Below, piece by piece: positions 46,972 through 54,601 of a DNA stretch of 64,000 nucleotides. Source of the stretch: Streptomyces hayashii (lineage in GTDB: Bacteria; Actinomycetota; Actinomycetes; Streptomycetales; Streptomycetaceae); NCBI RefSeq assembly GCF_024539815.1, contig NZ_JAHHIU010000093.1, forward strand, positions 1-64,000, in the 5' to 3' direction. Made by a program: the position numbers and the translations under genes. The notes under the pieces are model-generated. The model made no database searches and was not told where the DNA came from. It saw only the letters and a program-made list of their open reading frames with translations. Position 1 is the stretch's first letter. Every line of letters starts with the position of its first letter.

Positions 46972-47082
46972 ATGGTCGCGGCGGCCGTGCCGCTGGGACT
47001 CGTCATCGAACGCATCACGCCCTTGCAGGGCGCCACGCTCGACGCCGTCGTCCCGGTCGCCCCTCTCGCCCGGGCCTCCTAG
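46972..47082 (+). CDS. Possible 36-residue hydrophobic small protein
   Basis: A perfect GGAGG lies 5 bases before ATG 46972, and the frame encodes a helix-like hydrophobic segment (MVAAAVPLGLVIERI) followed by LQGATLDAVVPVAPLARAS. The frame is also open upstream to a GTG at 46918 in the terminator hairpin. It could be a chance frame; its stop overlaps the stop of the opposite-strand GNAT gene. Low confidence. Confidence 0.22.
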   Translation: MVAAAVPLGLVIERITPLQGATLDAVVPVAPLARAS

Positions 47083-47648
47083 TCGGTCCCGGCGGGGGCG
47101 ATCTCCCGGGCGAGCACCGCGTACACGTACTCGCTGCCCCAGCCGCGGTCGTCGCGGTCGTTCTCGATCAGATGCGCCTCACGGCGCATCGACAGCCGTT
47201 CGCAGATCCGCACGGAAGCCGTGTTGTCGGCGTCGACACGGGCGAACAGCCGGTGCACGCCCAGCTGTTGAAAGGCCAGGTCGCGCAGGGCGAGCGCCGC
47301 TTCCCCGGCATAGCCACGGCCTCCGTGGTCGGGGTGGAGGACCCACCCGATCTCCGCCTGCCGGGCGTGCGCGTTCGACAGGGTGACCTGCACCTCGCCG
47401 ATCACCCCCGGGGTGTCGCGGCGGCACACCGCCAGGGTGAGGTTGTCGCCGTCCTCCTTCCAGTGGGTGCCCTGTCCGATGCGTCCGACGACCTCGGCGC
47501 AGCGGGCGCGGTCGCGCGGCGGCCGGTAGAGAAACCTGGCCACTTCGGGCAGTCCCTGATACGCGTGCATGGCGTCGACGTCGTCCACCGTGAACAGACG
47601 CAGCACCAGCCGATCGGTCGTCACCGGCCGCGAAGTCGCCCTATGCAT
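47079..47648 (-). CDS. GNAT acetyltransferase, RimJ/RimL-like
   Basis: The 189-residue protein has a RimJ-like N-terminus (TTDRLVLRLFTVDDVDAMHAYQG), the acetyl-CoA segment IGWVLHPDHGGRGYAGEAALALRDLA and the motif B part VHRLFARVDADNTASVRICERLSMRREA. Substrate unknown. I chose the ATG at 47648 because GGGGGAG stands 8 bases before it; a further ATG at 47669 is possible. Confidence 0.87.
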   Translation of the reverse strand: MHRATSRPVTTDRLVLRLFTVDDVDAMHAYQGLPEVARFLYRPPRDRARCAEVVGRIGQGTHWKEDGDNLTLAVCRRDTPGVIGEVQVTLSNAHARQAEIGWVLHPDHGGRGYAGEAALALRDLAFQQLGVHRLFARVDADNTASVRICERLSMRREAHLIENDRDDRGWGSEYVYAVLAREIAPAGTD

Positions 47649-47796
47649 GGGTCCAGCTCCCCCGTTCATGGAATTGACACCCCATCATGGCGTGCTGGGG
47701 GTCATGAGCGTCGTGCCGAGCGGGGCGCGGTGCGGCCCGGGGACCCGATCGCGGTCGAGCTGCCCGACGGGCCGCACGCACCCGGACGCCGGCCTT

Positions 47797-48459
47797 CTAG
47801 CCGCGGAACGACGCCGGACGCTCGGGGCTCGCCTCCGCCAGCGCCTTGGCGACCGCCTCGGTCCCGGCCTGCAGACCGTAGACGGGGGTGTCGGGCTGCT
47901 GACGCCAGGAGTCGTCGATGCCGCCCGCGTCGACGGTGTCGAAGCCGAGCTCGTCGATCAGGGCGCGCACCTTCGCCTTGGCCGCCTCGTCGTCGCCGGC
48001 GACCGGCAGCGCGATGCGGCCGGGGTCGCCGGCCGGCAGCGGGCGGTCCAGGATGTCCTGGGCGTAGGTGCCGTTGAAGGCCTTGATCACGGGGTGGCCG
48101 AGCCGGCGCTCGACCCAGCGGCTCTCGGTGAGGCCCTCGTCCTCGATCGCCGCGATCCGGCCGTCGCGCTGCTGCGGGTAGTAGTTGTTGGTGTCGATGA
48201 CGACCACTCCGTCGGCCGCCCCGTCCAGGACGCCGGACGGCAGGTCCGGGACCGCCTTCAGCGGGACCGTGATCACCACGATCTCGGCGTCGCGTGCCGC
48301 TTCCCCGACGGCGACGGGGGTCGCCCCCGTCTCCTTCGCGAGGTCCGTGAGCGTCTGCGGGCCGCGGGAGTTCGCGACCGCGACGTCGTGGCCGAGGGCG
48401 GTGAGACGCCGGGTGAGGTTGCCGCCGATGTTGCCCGCGCCGATGATGCCGATCTTCAT
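47797..48459 (-). CDS. NADPH-dependent F420-reductase-like protein
   Basis: The 220-residue Rossmann protein starts MKIGIIGAGNIGGNLTRRL and has the NADP-binding NSRGPQTL, IDTNNYYPQRDG-like region, and the closing NADPH-F420 reductase pattern with HPVIKAFN and YGLQAGTEAVAKAL. The family transfers hydride between NADPH and deazaflavin F420, which streptomycetes make; related members use other acceptors, so the F420 role is inferred. Both this gene and the GntR gene upstream are on the minus strand, 98 bases apart. Confidence 0.83.
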   Translation of the reverse strand: MKIGIIGAGNIGGNLTRRLTALGHDVAVANSRGPQTLTDLAKETGATPVAVGEAARDAEIVVITVPLKAVPDLPSGVLDGAADGVVVIDTNNYYPQQRDGRIAAIEDEGLTESRWVERRLGHPVIKAFNGTYAQDILDRPLPAGDPGRIALPVAGDDEAAKAKVRALIDELGFDTVDAGGIDDSWRQQPDTPVYGLQAGTEAVAKALAEASPERPASFRG

Positions 48460-48557
48460 GACAGGTCCTGCCTTCCGATGCGATCCGAGGTCGGTGAGCG
48501 TTCCGTATCAATGCACACGCATGCTTCCGGACGGCGTCAACCTCGCCCTCCGCCCGA

Positions 48558-49277
48558 CTATTCCGCCCCCGCGCGGCGGCCGTCGAACGGGTCATCGAGC
48601 TCGCGTGCCAGCACCTGCGCCGCGCCCTCCTCGTCCCCTTCCCGGATCGCGCGCAGCAACGCCTCGTGGGTCTCGTCGCCGGTGTTCGGGTCGTGCTCGC
48701 GCAGACCGGTCAGGGCGAGCAGGTCGACCAGGCCCTGTCGCAGCACCGGGGTGAACTCGGCGAACAGGTCGGCCAGGACGGGGTTGCGGGCGGCGGCGAC
48801 CACGGCCGCGTGGAAGGCGATGTCGGCGTCCACGAACCCCGCGTCGTCGGCGTCGGCGGCCGCGCGCCGGCCGGTCAGCGCCGCCTCGATCGCGGCGAGG
48901 TCCTCGGGTCCGCGCCGGCGCGCCGCCAGCCGCGCCGCGTGCACCTCCACCGCCGTGCGGACCTCGTACACGTCGGTCACCGCGGCCCGGCGCAACCGGG
49001 TGGGCCAGTCCTCGACGGGTTCGGTCGCGACGACGAAGACGCCGACGCCCTGGCGGGGCCGGACGAGGCCCGCGCCGGCGAGGGCCCGCAGCGCCTCGCG
49101 GACGGTGGAGCGGCCGACCCCCAGCTCCTTCGCGAGCGTGGTCTCGCCGGGCAGTTTCGCGCCCACGGGCCAGTGTCCCGCGGCGATCCGCGCGCGCAGG
49201 GCCTCGGCGGCCTGTTCGACCAGGGGGCTGGGCCGGACCGGGCCGAGCGGGGACGACGTGGAGGACACCGGAGACAC
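48558..49277 (-). CDS. GntR-family regulator, FadR subfamily
   Basis: The ~239-residue protein has a GntR winged helix (VEQAAEALRARIAAGHWPVGAKLPGETTLAKELGVGRSTVREALRALAGAGLVRPRQGVGVFV) and an all-helical FCD domain with the expected DADIAFHAAVVAAARNPV and HEALLRAIREGDEEGA pieces. FCD members bind carboxylate metabolites, often with a metal. It is divergent from a leucine leader and leuA, so it probably regulates that unit. The start is uncertain: GTG at 49277 or 49268, no clear ribosome site. The upstream operator-like repeat abuts the start. Confidence 0.85.
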   Translation of the reverse strand: MSPVSSTSSPLGPVRPSPLVEQAAEALRARIAAGHWPVGAKLPGETTLAKELGVGRSTVREALRALAGAGLVRPRQGVGVFVVATEPVEDWPTRLRRAAVTDVYEVRTAVEVHAARLAARRRGPEDLAAIEAALTGRRAAADADDAGFVDADIAFHAAVVAAARNPVLADLFAEFTPVLRQGLVDLLALTGLREHDPNTGDETHEALLRAIREGDEEGAAQVLARELDDPFDGRRAGAE

Positions 49278-49279
49278 CA

Positions 49280-49329
49280 ACTTGTCTGAGGAGTGAGCGG
49301 AAAGTGAGCGGTACCCACTTGTCTGAGGA
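49280..49329. promoter_or_regulatory. Twin ACTTGTCTGAGGA repeats, likely GntR operators
   Basis: ACTTGTCTGAGGA occurs exactly at 49280-49292 and 49317-49329, 37 bases apart. TTGTCtGA resembles FadR-type GntR half-sites. Between them lie two GTGAGCGG copies (49293-49300, 49304-49311) 11 bases apart. The second 13-mer covers the -35 box of the leuA leader promoter, the first touches the GntR gene start. Confidence 0.6.
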
Positions 49330-49348
49330 CCTGAGGAGTGGATAGCGT
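49319..49348 (+). promoter_or_regulatory. Predicted leuA leader promoter
   Basis: TTGTCT at 49319-49324 and TAGCGT at 49343-49348, spacer 18 bases. A start point about 7-8 bases downstream would coincide with the leader peptide ATG at 49356, giving a leaderless message. Confidence 0.5.
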
Positions 49349-49355
49349 ACCCGGC

Positions 49356-49403
49356 ATGACGCTCTGCGGTCTCCTTCTCCTCGGCTGCCGCGGCGGGGCC
49401 TGA
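49356..49403 (+). CDS. Leucine-rich leader peptide of leuA
   Basis: A 15-residue frame, MTLCGLLLLGCRGGA, has five leucines including four in a row (codons at 49371-49382, CTC/CTT). Leucine-rich leaders upstream of leuA and ilvB are known in streptomycetes. It stops at 49401-49403, and hairpins that exclude each other begin inside its last codons. No ribosome site is near, consistent with leaderless translation from the predicted start point. Confidence 0.75.
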   Translation: MTLCGLLLLGCRGGA

Positions 49404-49456
49404 CGCGACCGGCACCCCGCCGCGGGTCGCCGTGCTGCCGGTCCCCGTCCGACCGG
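49388..49456 (+). promoter_or_regulatory. Attenuator-like alternative hairpins ahead of leuA
   Basis: Three stems are visible: A, CCGCGGCGGGG (49388-49398) with CCCCGCCGCGG (49415-49425), 11 perfect pairs; B, GACCGGCA (49407-49414) with TGCCGGTC (49436-49443); C, CCGGTC (49438-49443) with GACCGG (49451-49456). A and B cross, and B and C share bases, so A+C and B are alternative folds. A ribosome stalled at the Leu codons would cover the start of A and favour B. No T tract follows C. Confidence 0.6.
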
Positions 49457-49494
49457 GCCACCGAGCCGTCCGAGCAAGCCGAAGGCAGCCTCCC

Positions 49495-51096
49495 TTGACC
49501 ACCGAGTCACGCTGGAACCCGCAGCGCTCCAGCCCCATGCCGTACCACCGCTACCGTCCCTTCCACGAGCGGGTGCAGGTGCCCGCGGCCGACCGGAGCT
49601 GGCCCTCCGCCCGGCTCGAACGCGCCCCGCTGTGGGTCCCCGTCGACCTGCGCGACGGCAACCAGGCGCTCGCCGAGCCGATGGACACCCTCCGCAAGCG
49701 CCGCTTCTTCGACCTGCTGACGGCGACGGGCTTCAAGGAGATCGAGGTCGGCTACCCGTCCGCCAGCCGTACGGACTTCGACTTCGTCCGGCACCTGGCG
49801 ACCGCCGGGGCCGTCCCGGACGACGTCACCCCGGTCGTGTTCACCCCGGCCCGGCCGGACCTGATCGACCGGACCTTCGAGGCGATCGAGGGGCTGCCGC
49901 GGGCCGTCGTCCACCTGTACATCGCCACCTCGCCCGTGTGGCGGGAGGTGGTGCTCGGCCGGGACCGGGCCGAGATCCGGCAGACCGTGCGGGAGGCGGC
50001 CGAGCGCATGGCGCGCCGGGCCTCCTCCGGGTCCGTCCGCTTCCAGTTCTCGCCGGAGACCTTCAACCTCACCGAGCCCGACTTCGTCCTCGACCTGTGC
50101 GACGGGCTCACCCGGATGTGGGACGCGAGCCCCGACCGCCCCGTGACGCTCAACCTCCCCGCCACCGTCGAGATCGCCACGCCCAACGTCTACGCCGACC
50201 AGATCGAGTACCTGCACCGCAACCTCGCCCGCCGGGACAGCGTGATCCTCTCCGTGCACCCGCACAACGACCGCGGTACGGGGGTGGCCTGCGCCGAGCT
50301 CGCCGTGCTGGCCGGCGCCCAGCGCGTCGAGGGCTGCCTGTTCGGCAACGGCGAGCGCACCGGCAACGTCGACCTGGTCACCCTCGCCCTCAACCTCTAC
50401 GCGCAGGGGGTCGACCCCATGGTCGATCTCAGTGACCTGGACGCCGTGCGGGACACCGTCGTGGAGTGCAACCGCCTGCCGGTCCACCCCCGGCACCCCT
50501 ACGCCGGGGAGCTGGTCCACACGGCGTTCTCCGGGACCCACCAGGACGCCATCGGCAAGGGTCTCGCCGAGCACGCCCGGCGCGCGGCCGAGCTGGGGGT
50601 GCCGGCGGCCGAGGCGCCCTGGTCGGTGCCGTACCTGCCGATCGACCCGGCGGACGTGGGCCGCTCCTACGAGGCGGTGATCCGGGTCAACTCCCAGTCG
50701 GGCAAGGGCGGGGTGGCGTACCTGCTGCACACCCGGCACGGCCTCGACCTGCCCCCGCGCATGCGGCCGGACTTCTCCCGGGTCGTGCAGGAGGCGACGG
50801 ACGACGACGGCGGGGAGCTGACGGCGAGCGCGCTGTACGACCTGTTCAAGGACACGTACATGACCGAAGAGCCCCTGAAGCGCGCGGAGTTCGCGGACGC
50901 GGGCACGGTGCCCGAGACGCTCGCCGCCCTCACCGCGCGCGGTGTCGACGTGGAGGTCCTGCACCTCGCCGAGGACGACACGGCCGCCTTCGCCGAGTGC
51001 CGGGTGGGCGCGGCCGTCGCCTGGGGCGCGGGCGAGGGCGAGGGCGCGCCGGTCCTCGCGGTGCTGTCCGCCGTCAACAGGGCGACCGTCCGATGA
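49495..51096 (+). CDS. leuA: 2-isopropylmalate synthase
   Basis: The 533-residue protein has VPVDLRDGNQAL, EIEVGYPSASRTDFDF, HPHNDRGTGVACAE (metal ligands), GERTGNVDLVT and PYLPIDPADVGRSYEAVIRVNSQSGKGGVAY. It condenses acetyl-CoA with 2-ketoisovalerate, the first step of leucine synthesis. The C-terminal regulatory domain is short and diverged compared with the ~570-residue main actinobacterial LeuA, so this may be a second isoform with altered leucine feedback. I chose TTG at 49495 (AAGG upstream), because PQRSSPMPYHRY matches the usual LeuA N-terminus; ATG 49537 is the alternative. Confidence 0.9.
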   Translation: MTTESRWNPQRSSPMPYHRYRPFHERVQVPAADRSWPSARLERAPLWVPVDLRDGNQALAEPMDTLRKRRFFDLLTATGFKEIEVGYPSASRTDFDFVRHLATAGAVPDDVTPVVFTPARPDLIDRTFEAIEGLPRAVVHLYIATSPVWREVVLGRDRAEIRQTVREAAERMARRASSGSVRFQFSPETFNLTEPDFVLDLCDGLTRMWDASPDRPVTLNLPATVEIATPNVYADQIEYLHRNLARRDSVILSVHPHNDRGTGVACAELAVLAGAQRVEGCLFGNGERTGNVDLVTLALNLYAQGVDPMVDLSDLDAVRDTVVECNRLPVHPRHPYAGELVHTAFSGTHQDAIGKGLAEHARRAAELGVPAAEAPWSVPYLPIDPADVGRSYEAVIRVNSQSGKGGVAYLLHTRHGLDLPPRMRPDFSRVVQEATDDDGGELTASALYDLFKDTYMTEEPLKRAEFADAGTVPETLAALTARGVDVEVLHLAEDDTAAFAECRVGAAVAWGAGEGEGAPVLAVLSAVNRATVR

Positions 51097-51881
51097 CCGA
51101 GGTGCTGCGGGCCGAGGGCGTCGACCTCGTGCGCGACGGCCGGCCGCTCCTGAAGGGGGTCTCGCTGACCGTGCGGGCCGGGGAGCACTGGGCGCTCCTC
51201 GGCGCCAACGGGGCCGGGAAGTCCACCCTGCTCGCTCTGCTCGGCGCCCTCGTGCACCCGACCCGGGGCAGCGTGGAGGTGCTGGGCCGCCGGCTCGGCC
51301 GGGTCGACCTGCGGGAGCTGCGGGCCCGCCTCGGACACGTCGACCCCCGTCACGCGCCGTCCGGGCCGCTCACCGTCAGGGAGGTCGTCCTCACCGGCCT
51401 CACCAACTCCGTCGCCCCTGCTCCCCGGCTGCGCCCCACCGCGGAACAGAAGGCGCGGACCGACCGCCTCATCGACACGCTCGGCCTGGCCGGAATGCGC
51501 GACGCGCGCTGGCCGACGCTCTCACAGGGACAGCGCGCCCGGACGCTGATCGCCCGCGCGCTCGTCCCGGACCCCACGCTGCTGCTCCTGGACGAACCGG
51601 CGACCGGTCTGGACCTGCCGGGCCGGGAACAGCTGCTGGACGCGCTGGACGCGCTGCGCCGGGCGCATCCCGGGCTCGCGACCGTCCTGGTCACCCATCA
51701 CCTGGAGGAGCTCCCCGCCGGCACCACGCACGCTCTTCTGCTGCGCGACGGGCGCGTCCTCGCCCAGGGCCCCGCCCCGGAGGTCCTGACCGCCGACCGG
51801 CTCGGTGAGTGTTTCGGCCTGCCGCTGGCGCCGGAGCGGCACGGCGGCCGCTGGAGCGTGCGCATCGAGCGCAGGACATGA
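51093..51881 (+). CDS. Orphan ABC transporter ATPase coupled to leuA
   Basis: The 262-residue ATPase has Walker A GANGAGKST, a Q-loop region, signature LSQGQRARTLIARAL, Walker B LLLLDEPATGLD and the switch His in LVTHHLEEL. It overlaps the leuA stop by four bases (ATGA), so the two are translationally coupled. No permease or binding protein adjoins; it must pair with distant partners or act differently. Sequence pattern resembles the ModF/YlmA-like iron/molybdate-type ATPase group, but I would not assign a substrate. Confidence 0.88.
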   Translation: MTEVLRAEGVDLVRDGRPLLKGVSLTVRAGEHWALLGANGAGKSTLLALLGALVHPTRGSVEVLGRRLGRVDLRELRARLGHVDPRHAPSGPLTVREVVLTGLTNSVAPAPRLRPTAEQKARTDRLIDTLGLAGMRDARWPTLSQGQRARTLIARALVPDPTLLLLDEPATGLDLPGREQLLDALDALRRAHPGLATVLVTHHLEELPAGTTHALLLRDGRVLAQGPAPEVLTADRLGECFGLPLAPERHGGRWSVRIERRT

Positions 51882-51884
51882 CGA

Positions 51885-51912
51885 AGGGGGCGCCGCACGG
51901 GCGGCGCCCCCT
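51885..51912 (+). terminator. Strong hairpin terminator
   Basis: A perfect 12-base stem AGGGGGCGCCGC (51885-51896) with GCGGCGCCCCCT (51901-51912) and tetraloop ACGG, directly after the ATPase stop. Confidence 0.85.
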
Positions 51913-51953
51913 CTCAGCTCAGCCAGGTTCGACTCGACTCGGCTCAGCTCGGT

Positions 51954-52166
51954 TCACTTGTCGAGGTGAGCCCAGAACTCGTCGAACGACAGAACCTTGT
52001 CGCCGTTGAGGTCACGGCTCTTGATGATGACCTCGGCCACCGACTCCGTGACGTTCCAGTCGCCCCCCTGGGCCAGGGCGGTCTTGAACTCGGCCGCGGT
52101 GATGAAGCCGTCACCGTCCGTGTCGATCCGCTGGAACTGCTTGCGCGCCTCTTCGATGTCGGCCAC
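51954..52166 (-). CDS. cabD: EF-hand calcium-binding protein, 70 aa
   Basis: The 70-residue protein has two EF-hands: loop 1 DTDGDGFITAAEF at about 15-27 and loop 2 DLNGDKVLSFDEF at about 52-64. Loop 2 has Asp, Asn, Asp at positions 1, 3, 5 and Glu at 12, all usable for calcium. It is a minimal calmodulin-like protein. S. coelicolor CabD has the same size and organisation; I use that symbol by recollection. GTG at 52166 is the start. It probably buffers or senses calcium in the cytosol. Confidence 0.85.
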   Translation of the reverse strand: MADIEEARKQFQRIDTDGDGFITAAEFKTALAQGGDWNVTESVAEVIIKSRDLNGDKVLSFDEFWAHLDK

Positions 52167-52423
52167 CGATCCGCCCCTCTTGACGATGCCTTGCGGTCAT
52201 ACGTGCTGTCTTGCTGTCCTACTGACGCAGGTCAGATTAACGGCCCCGAGGAGCGCGCAGCGCGGCGACCACCCAGGAGAACGCCTCGTCATGGCTCCAC
52301 CGCTTCCGCGTCGGCCCCGGGAGCCCGCCGTCCTGGGTCGGCTCGGCCGGCTCCGCCCGGGCGTCCGCCGGCCCGGGCACGGGTGGTCCGGCGGCTCCGC
52401 CACGAGGCGGCGGAACGGCGCGT

Positions 52424-53611
52424 CTAGCGGAAGACGCCCGTGTGGCCGAGCGAGTAGCGGCCGGGCTGGGGGTAGACGGCGAGGCCGTGCGGTCCGCTGC
52501 CGACCTTGATGCGGGCTAGCTGGCGTCCGGTGCGGGTGTCGATGGCGTAGACCTCGGAGTTGTACCGCCCCGACAGCCACAGGACCTTGCCGTCCGCCGA
52601 GACGCCGCCCATGTCGGGGCTGCCGCCCTGAGGGAGCCGCCACTTCTTCGTGAGCGCGTTCGCGCGGAAGTCGAAGACGGAGACGGTGCCCTCGCCGCGG
52701 TTGGACACGTACATCTCGTGGGAGTCGCGGCTGACGTACAGCCCGTGGCAGCCCTTGCCGGTGTGCAGGAACCGCGGCTTGCCGAAGGTGTCGCCGTCGA
52801 CGATCCACATCCCGTCGGCCTTCATGTCCGCGACGTAGAAGCGTTTCCCGTCGGGCGAGATCTTGACGTCCTGCGGCATCGCGCCCTGGAACGGCAGCTT
52901 CTGCTGTCCGACGACCTTCATCTTCTCGGTGTCGACCTTGAGCAGCTCTCCGCTGAACTCGCAGGACACGATGAAGTACATCCCGTCCAGGGAGAAGTCG
53001 GCGTGGTTGACGCCGTAGCAGGTGACCGGTTCGGTCTTGATGCGCTTCATGGTGTGCGGGTCGCGGAAGACGAGCTCGCGGTCGAGGGAGGCCATGACGA
53101 CGGCGTACTTGCCGTCGGGCGTGAAGTAGAGGTTGTACGGGTCGTGCACCTCGACCGACTTGCCGGTCTTCCCGGTCCTGGGGTCGATGGGGGTGAGGGT
53201 GTTGCCCCGGTCGTTGTTGACCCACAGGGTCTTCAGGTCCCAGGAGGGCACGACGTGCTGCGGCTGCCGCCCCACCCGGAGGGTGTCGATCACCTGGTAC
53301 GTCCGCGGGTCGATGACGGAGACGGTGTCGGACTCGGTGTTGGGGACGTAGACCCGGGAGGGGAAGTCGCGGACCACCGGGGAGAGCCGGTTCGGGCGGT
53401 CGGCGGCGTAGACGTCCTTCGGGTCCAGCACGGGCGGCATGCCGGGCAGGCCGTCGACGGCCGGCTTCTTCGCCGGCGCGGGGACCGCGGCCCTGGTGGC
53501 GCCGTCCGGGCCGCCCTCGGCCGAGCCGTCCTTGGCTCCGGCGCCGCAGGCGGCGAGGACGGCGAGCGCGGCGCCGGTGAGCAGGGTGCGTTTCACGAGG
53601 TTCGGGTGCAT
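52424..53611 (-). CDS. YncE-like beta-propeller lipoprotein
   Basis: The 395-residue protein has a lipoprotein signal (LLTGAALAVLAACGAG) and an Ala/Pro-rich linker, then a seven-bladed YVTN-type propeller: SRVYVPNTESDTVSVIDPRTYQVIDTLRVGRQPQHVVPS, LWVNNDRGNTLTPIDPRTGK, HDPYNLYFTPDGKYAVVM and MYVSNRGEGTVSVFD. It is probably a surface binding protein. Its ATG at 53611 overlaps the stop of the NodB-fold gene by one base (TGATG), so the two are coupled. Confidence 0.85.
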   Translation of the reverse strand: MHPNLVKRTLLTGAALAVLAACGAGAKDGSAEGGPDGATRAAVPAPAKKPAVDGLPGMPPVLDPKDVYAADRPNRLSPVVRDFPSRVYVPNTESDTVSVIDPRTYQVIDTLRVGRQPQHVVPSWDLKTLWVNNDRGNTLTPIDPRTGKTGKSVEVHDPYNLYFTPDGKYAVVMASLDRELVFRDPHTMKRIKTEPVTCYGVNHADFSLDGMYFIVSCEFSGELLKVDTEKMKVVGQQKLPFQGAMPQDVKISPDGKRFYVADMKADGMWIVDGDTFGKPRFLHTGKGCHGLYVSRDSHEMYVSNRGEGTVSVFDFRANALTKKWRLPQGGSPDMGGVSADGKVLWLSGRYNSEVYAIDTRTGRQLARIKVGSGPHGLAVYPQPGRYSLGHTGVFR

Positions 53612-54438
53612 CAGCCGATCAGCTCCGTGGCAGTGACCGCGCGCAGGCGGCGGCGGGCGAGTTCGTCCAGCAGGACGGGGAGGGCGGCGACCGTGTCCGC
53701 GTGACCGAAGTGCAGGCTCACGACGGACCCGTTGCGGATCCCGCCGAGGACGTTGCGGGTGACGGCGGGGGCGCCGGGCGAGGTGAAGTCGAGGGAGTCG
53801 ACGTCGTAGGAGAGGACGTGCGGGTAACCGGCGCGTCGGGCCAGCCGCTCGACGAGCGGGGAGGCGCGGGCGGCGCGGGAGGGGCGGAACCAGGTGCCGA
53901 TGGACCCGGTGAGCCTGTGCAGCCGCTCGGCGCACGCGGCGATCTCGGCCGTCGCCTCGGCCTCGGACATCGCGTTGACGTCGAGGTGGCGCTGGGTGTG
54001 GTTGCCGAGGTCGTGGCCGCCGTCGAGGATCCGGCGGGCGACGTCGGGGTGCTCGTCGAGCCAGGTCCCGACGGCCAGCACGGTGACCCGCGCGCCGTGC
54101 CGTTCGGCCTCGTCGAGCAGGGCGCGGGCGATGGCCGGGTCGCCCTGGCCGTGGAAGGTGAGGGCGACCCGGGGCCGGTCGCGGGGACCGTGCGCGATCT
54201 GGACGGGCTGCCGGGGGAAGGCACGCGGCGAGGGCGCGACGGGAGGCCGGCCCGCCGCCCCGGAGGCGGCGGGCGCCGAGGGGGAGGGCTCGGAGGCGGA
54301 GGGCTCGGACGTGGAGGTGCGGCGGGCGGCGACGGCGCCGGAGGAGGCTCCGGAGGGCGAGCACGCGGCCGCGATCGCGCCTCCGGCGACGAGCCCGGCG
54401 CCCGCCCGCAACGCGGAGCGACGGTCGGATGTGGTCAT
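53611..54438 (-). CDS. NodB-fold polysaccharide deacetylase-like lipoprotein, atypical active site
   Basis: The 275-residue protein starts with an Arg-containing signal (DRRSALRAGAGLVAGGAIAAAC) ending in a lipobox Cys, and a Ser/Ala/Pro linker. The NodB core follows, but motif 1, normally TFDDG with the catalytic Asp, reads LTFHGQGDP. Motif 2 HTQRH keeps both metal His. Motif 3 reads FRPSRA instead of RPPYG-like, and the last motif is SLHFGH rather than LLHD. It could be an inactive or differently specific deacetylase. Coupled to the propeller gene downstream. Confidence 0.8.
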   Translation of the reverse strand: MTTSDRRSALRAGAGLVAGGAIAAACSPSGASSGAVAARRTSTSEPSASEPSPSAPAASGAAGRPPVAPSPRAFPRQPVQIAHGPRDRPRVALTFHGQGDPAIARALLDEAERHGARVTVLAVGTWLDEHPDVARRILDGGHDLGNHTQRHLDVNAMSEAEATAEIAACAERLHRLTGSIGTWFRPSRAARASPLVERLARRAGYPHVLSYDVDSLDFTSPGAPAVTRNVLGGIRNGSVVSLHFGHADTVAALPVLLDELARRRLRAVTATELIG

Positions 54439-54601
54439 CCACCCCATTTAAGGGGCGATATGCGGTAATTCGGGTTATTGACGCAGCCTGCTGCCCGAGG
54501 CCTTACCCGTTCCTTGCCCGCGCGCGGGCCCACGGCCGGCGCCGGCCCCCTTCCCGCCGGCTTCCCAGCCGCGGCTCATCCCGGCCGCGGCCCCGGGCCG
54601 G

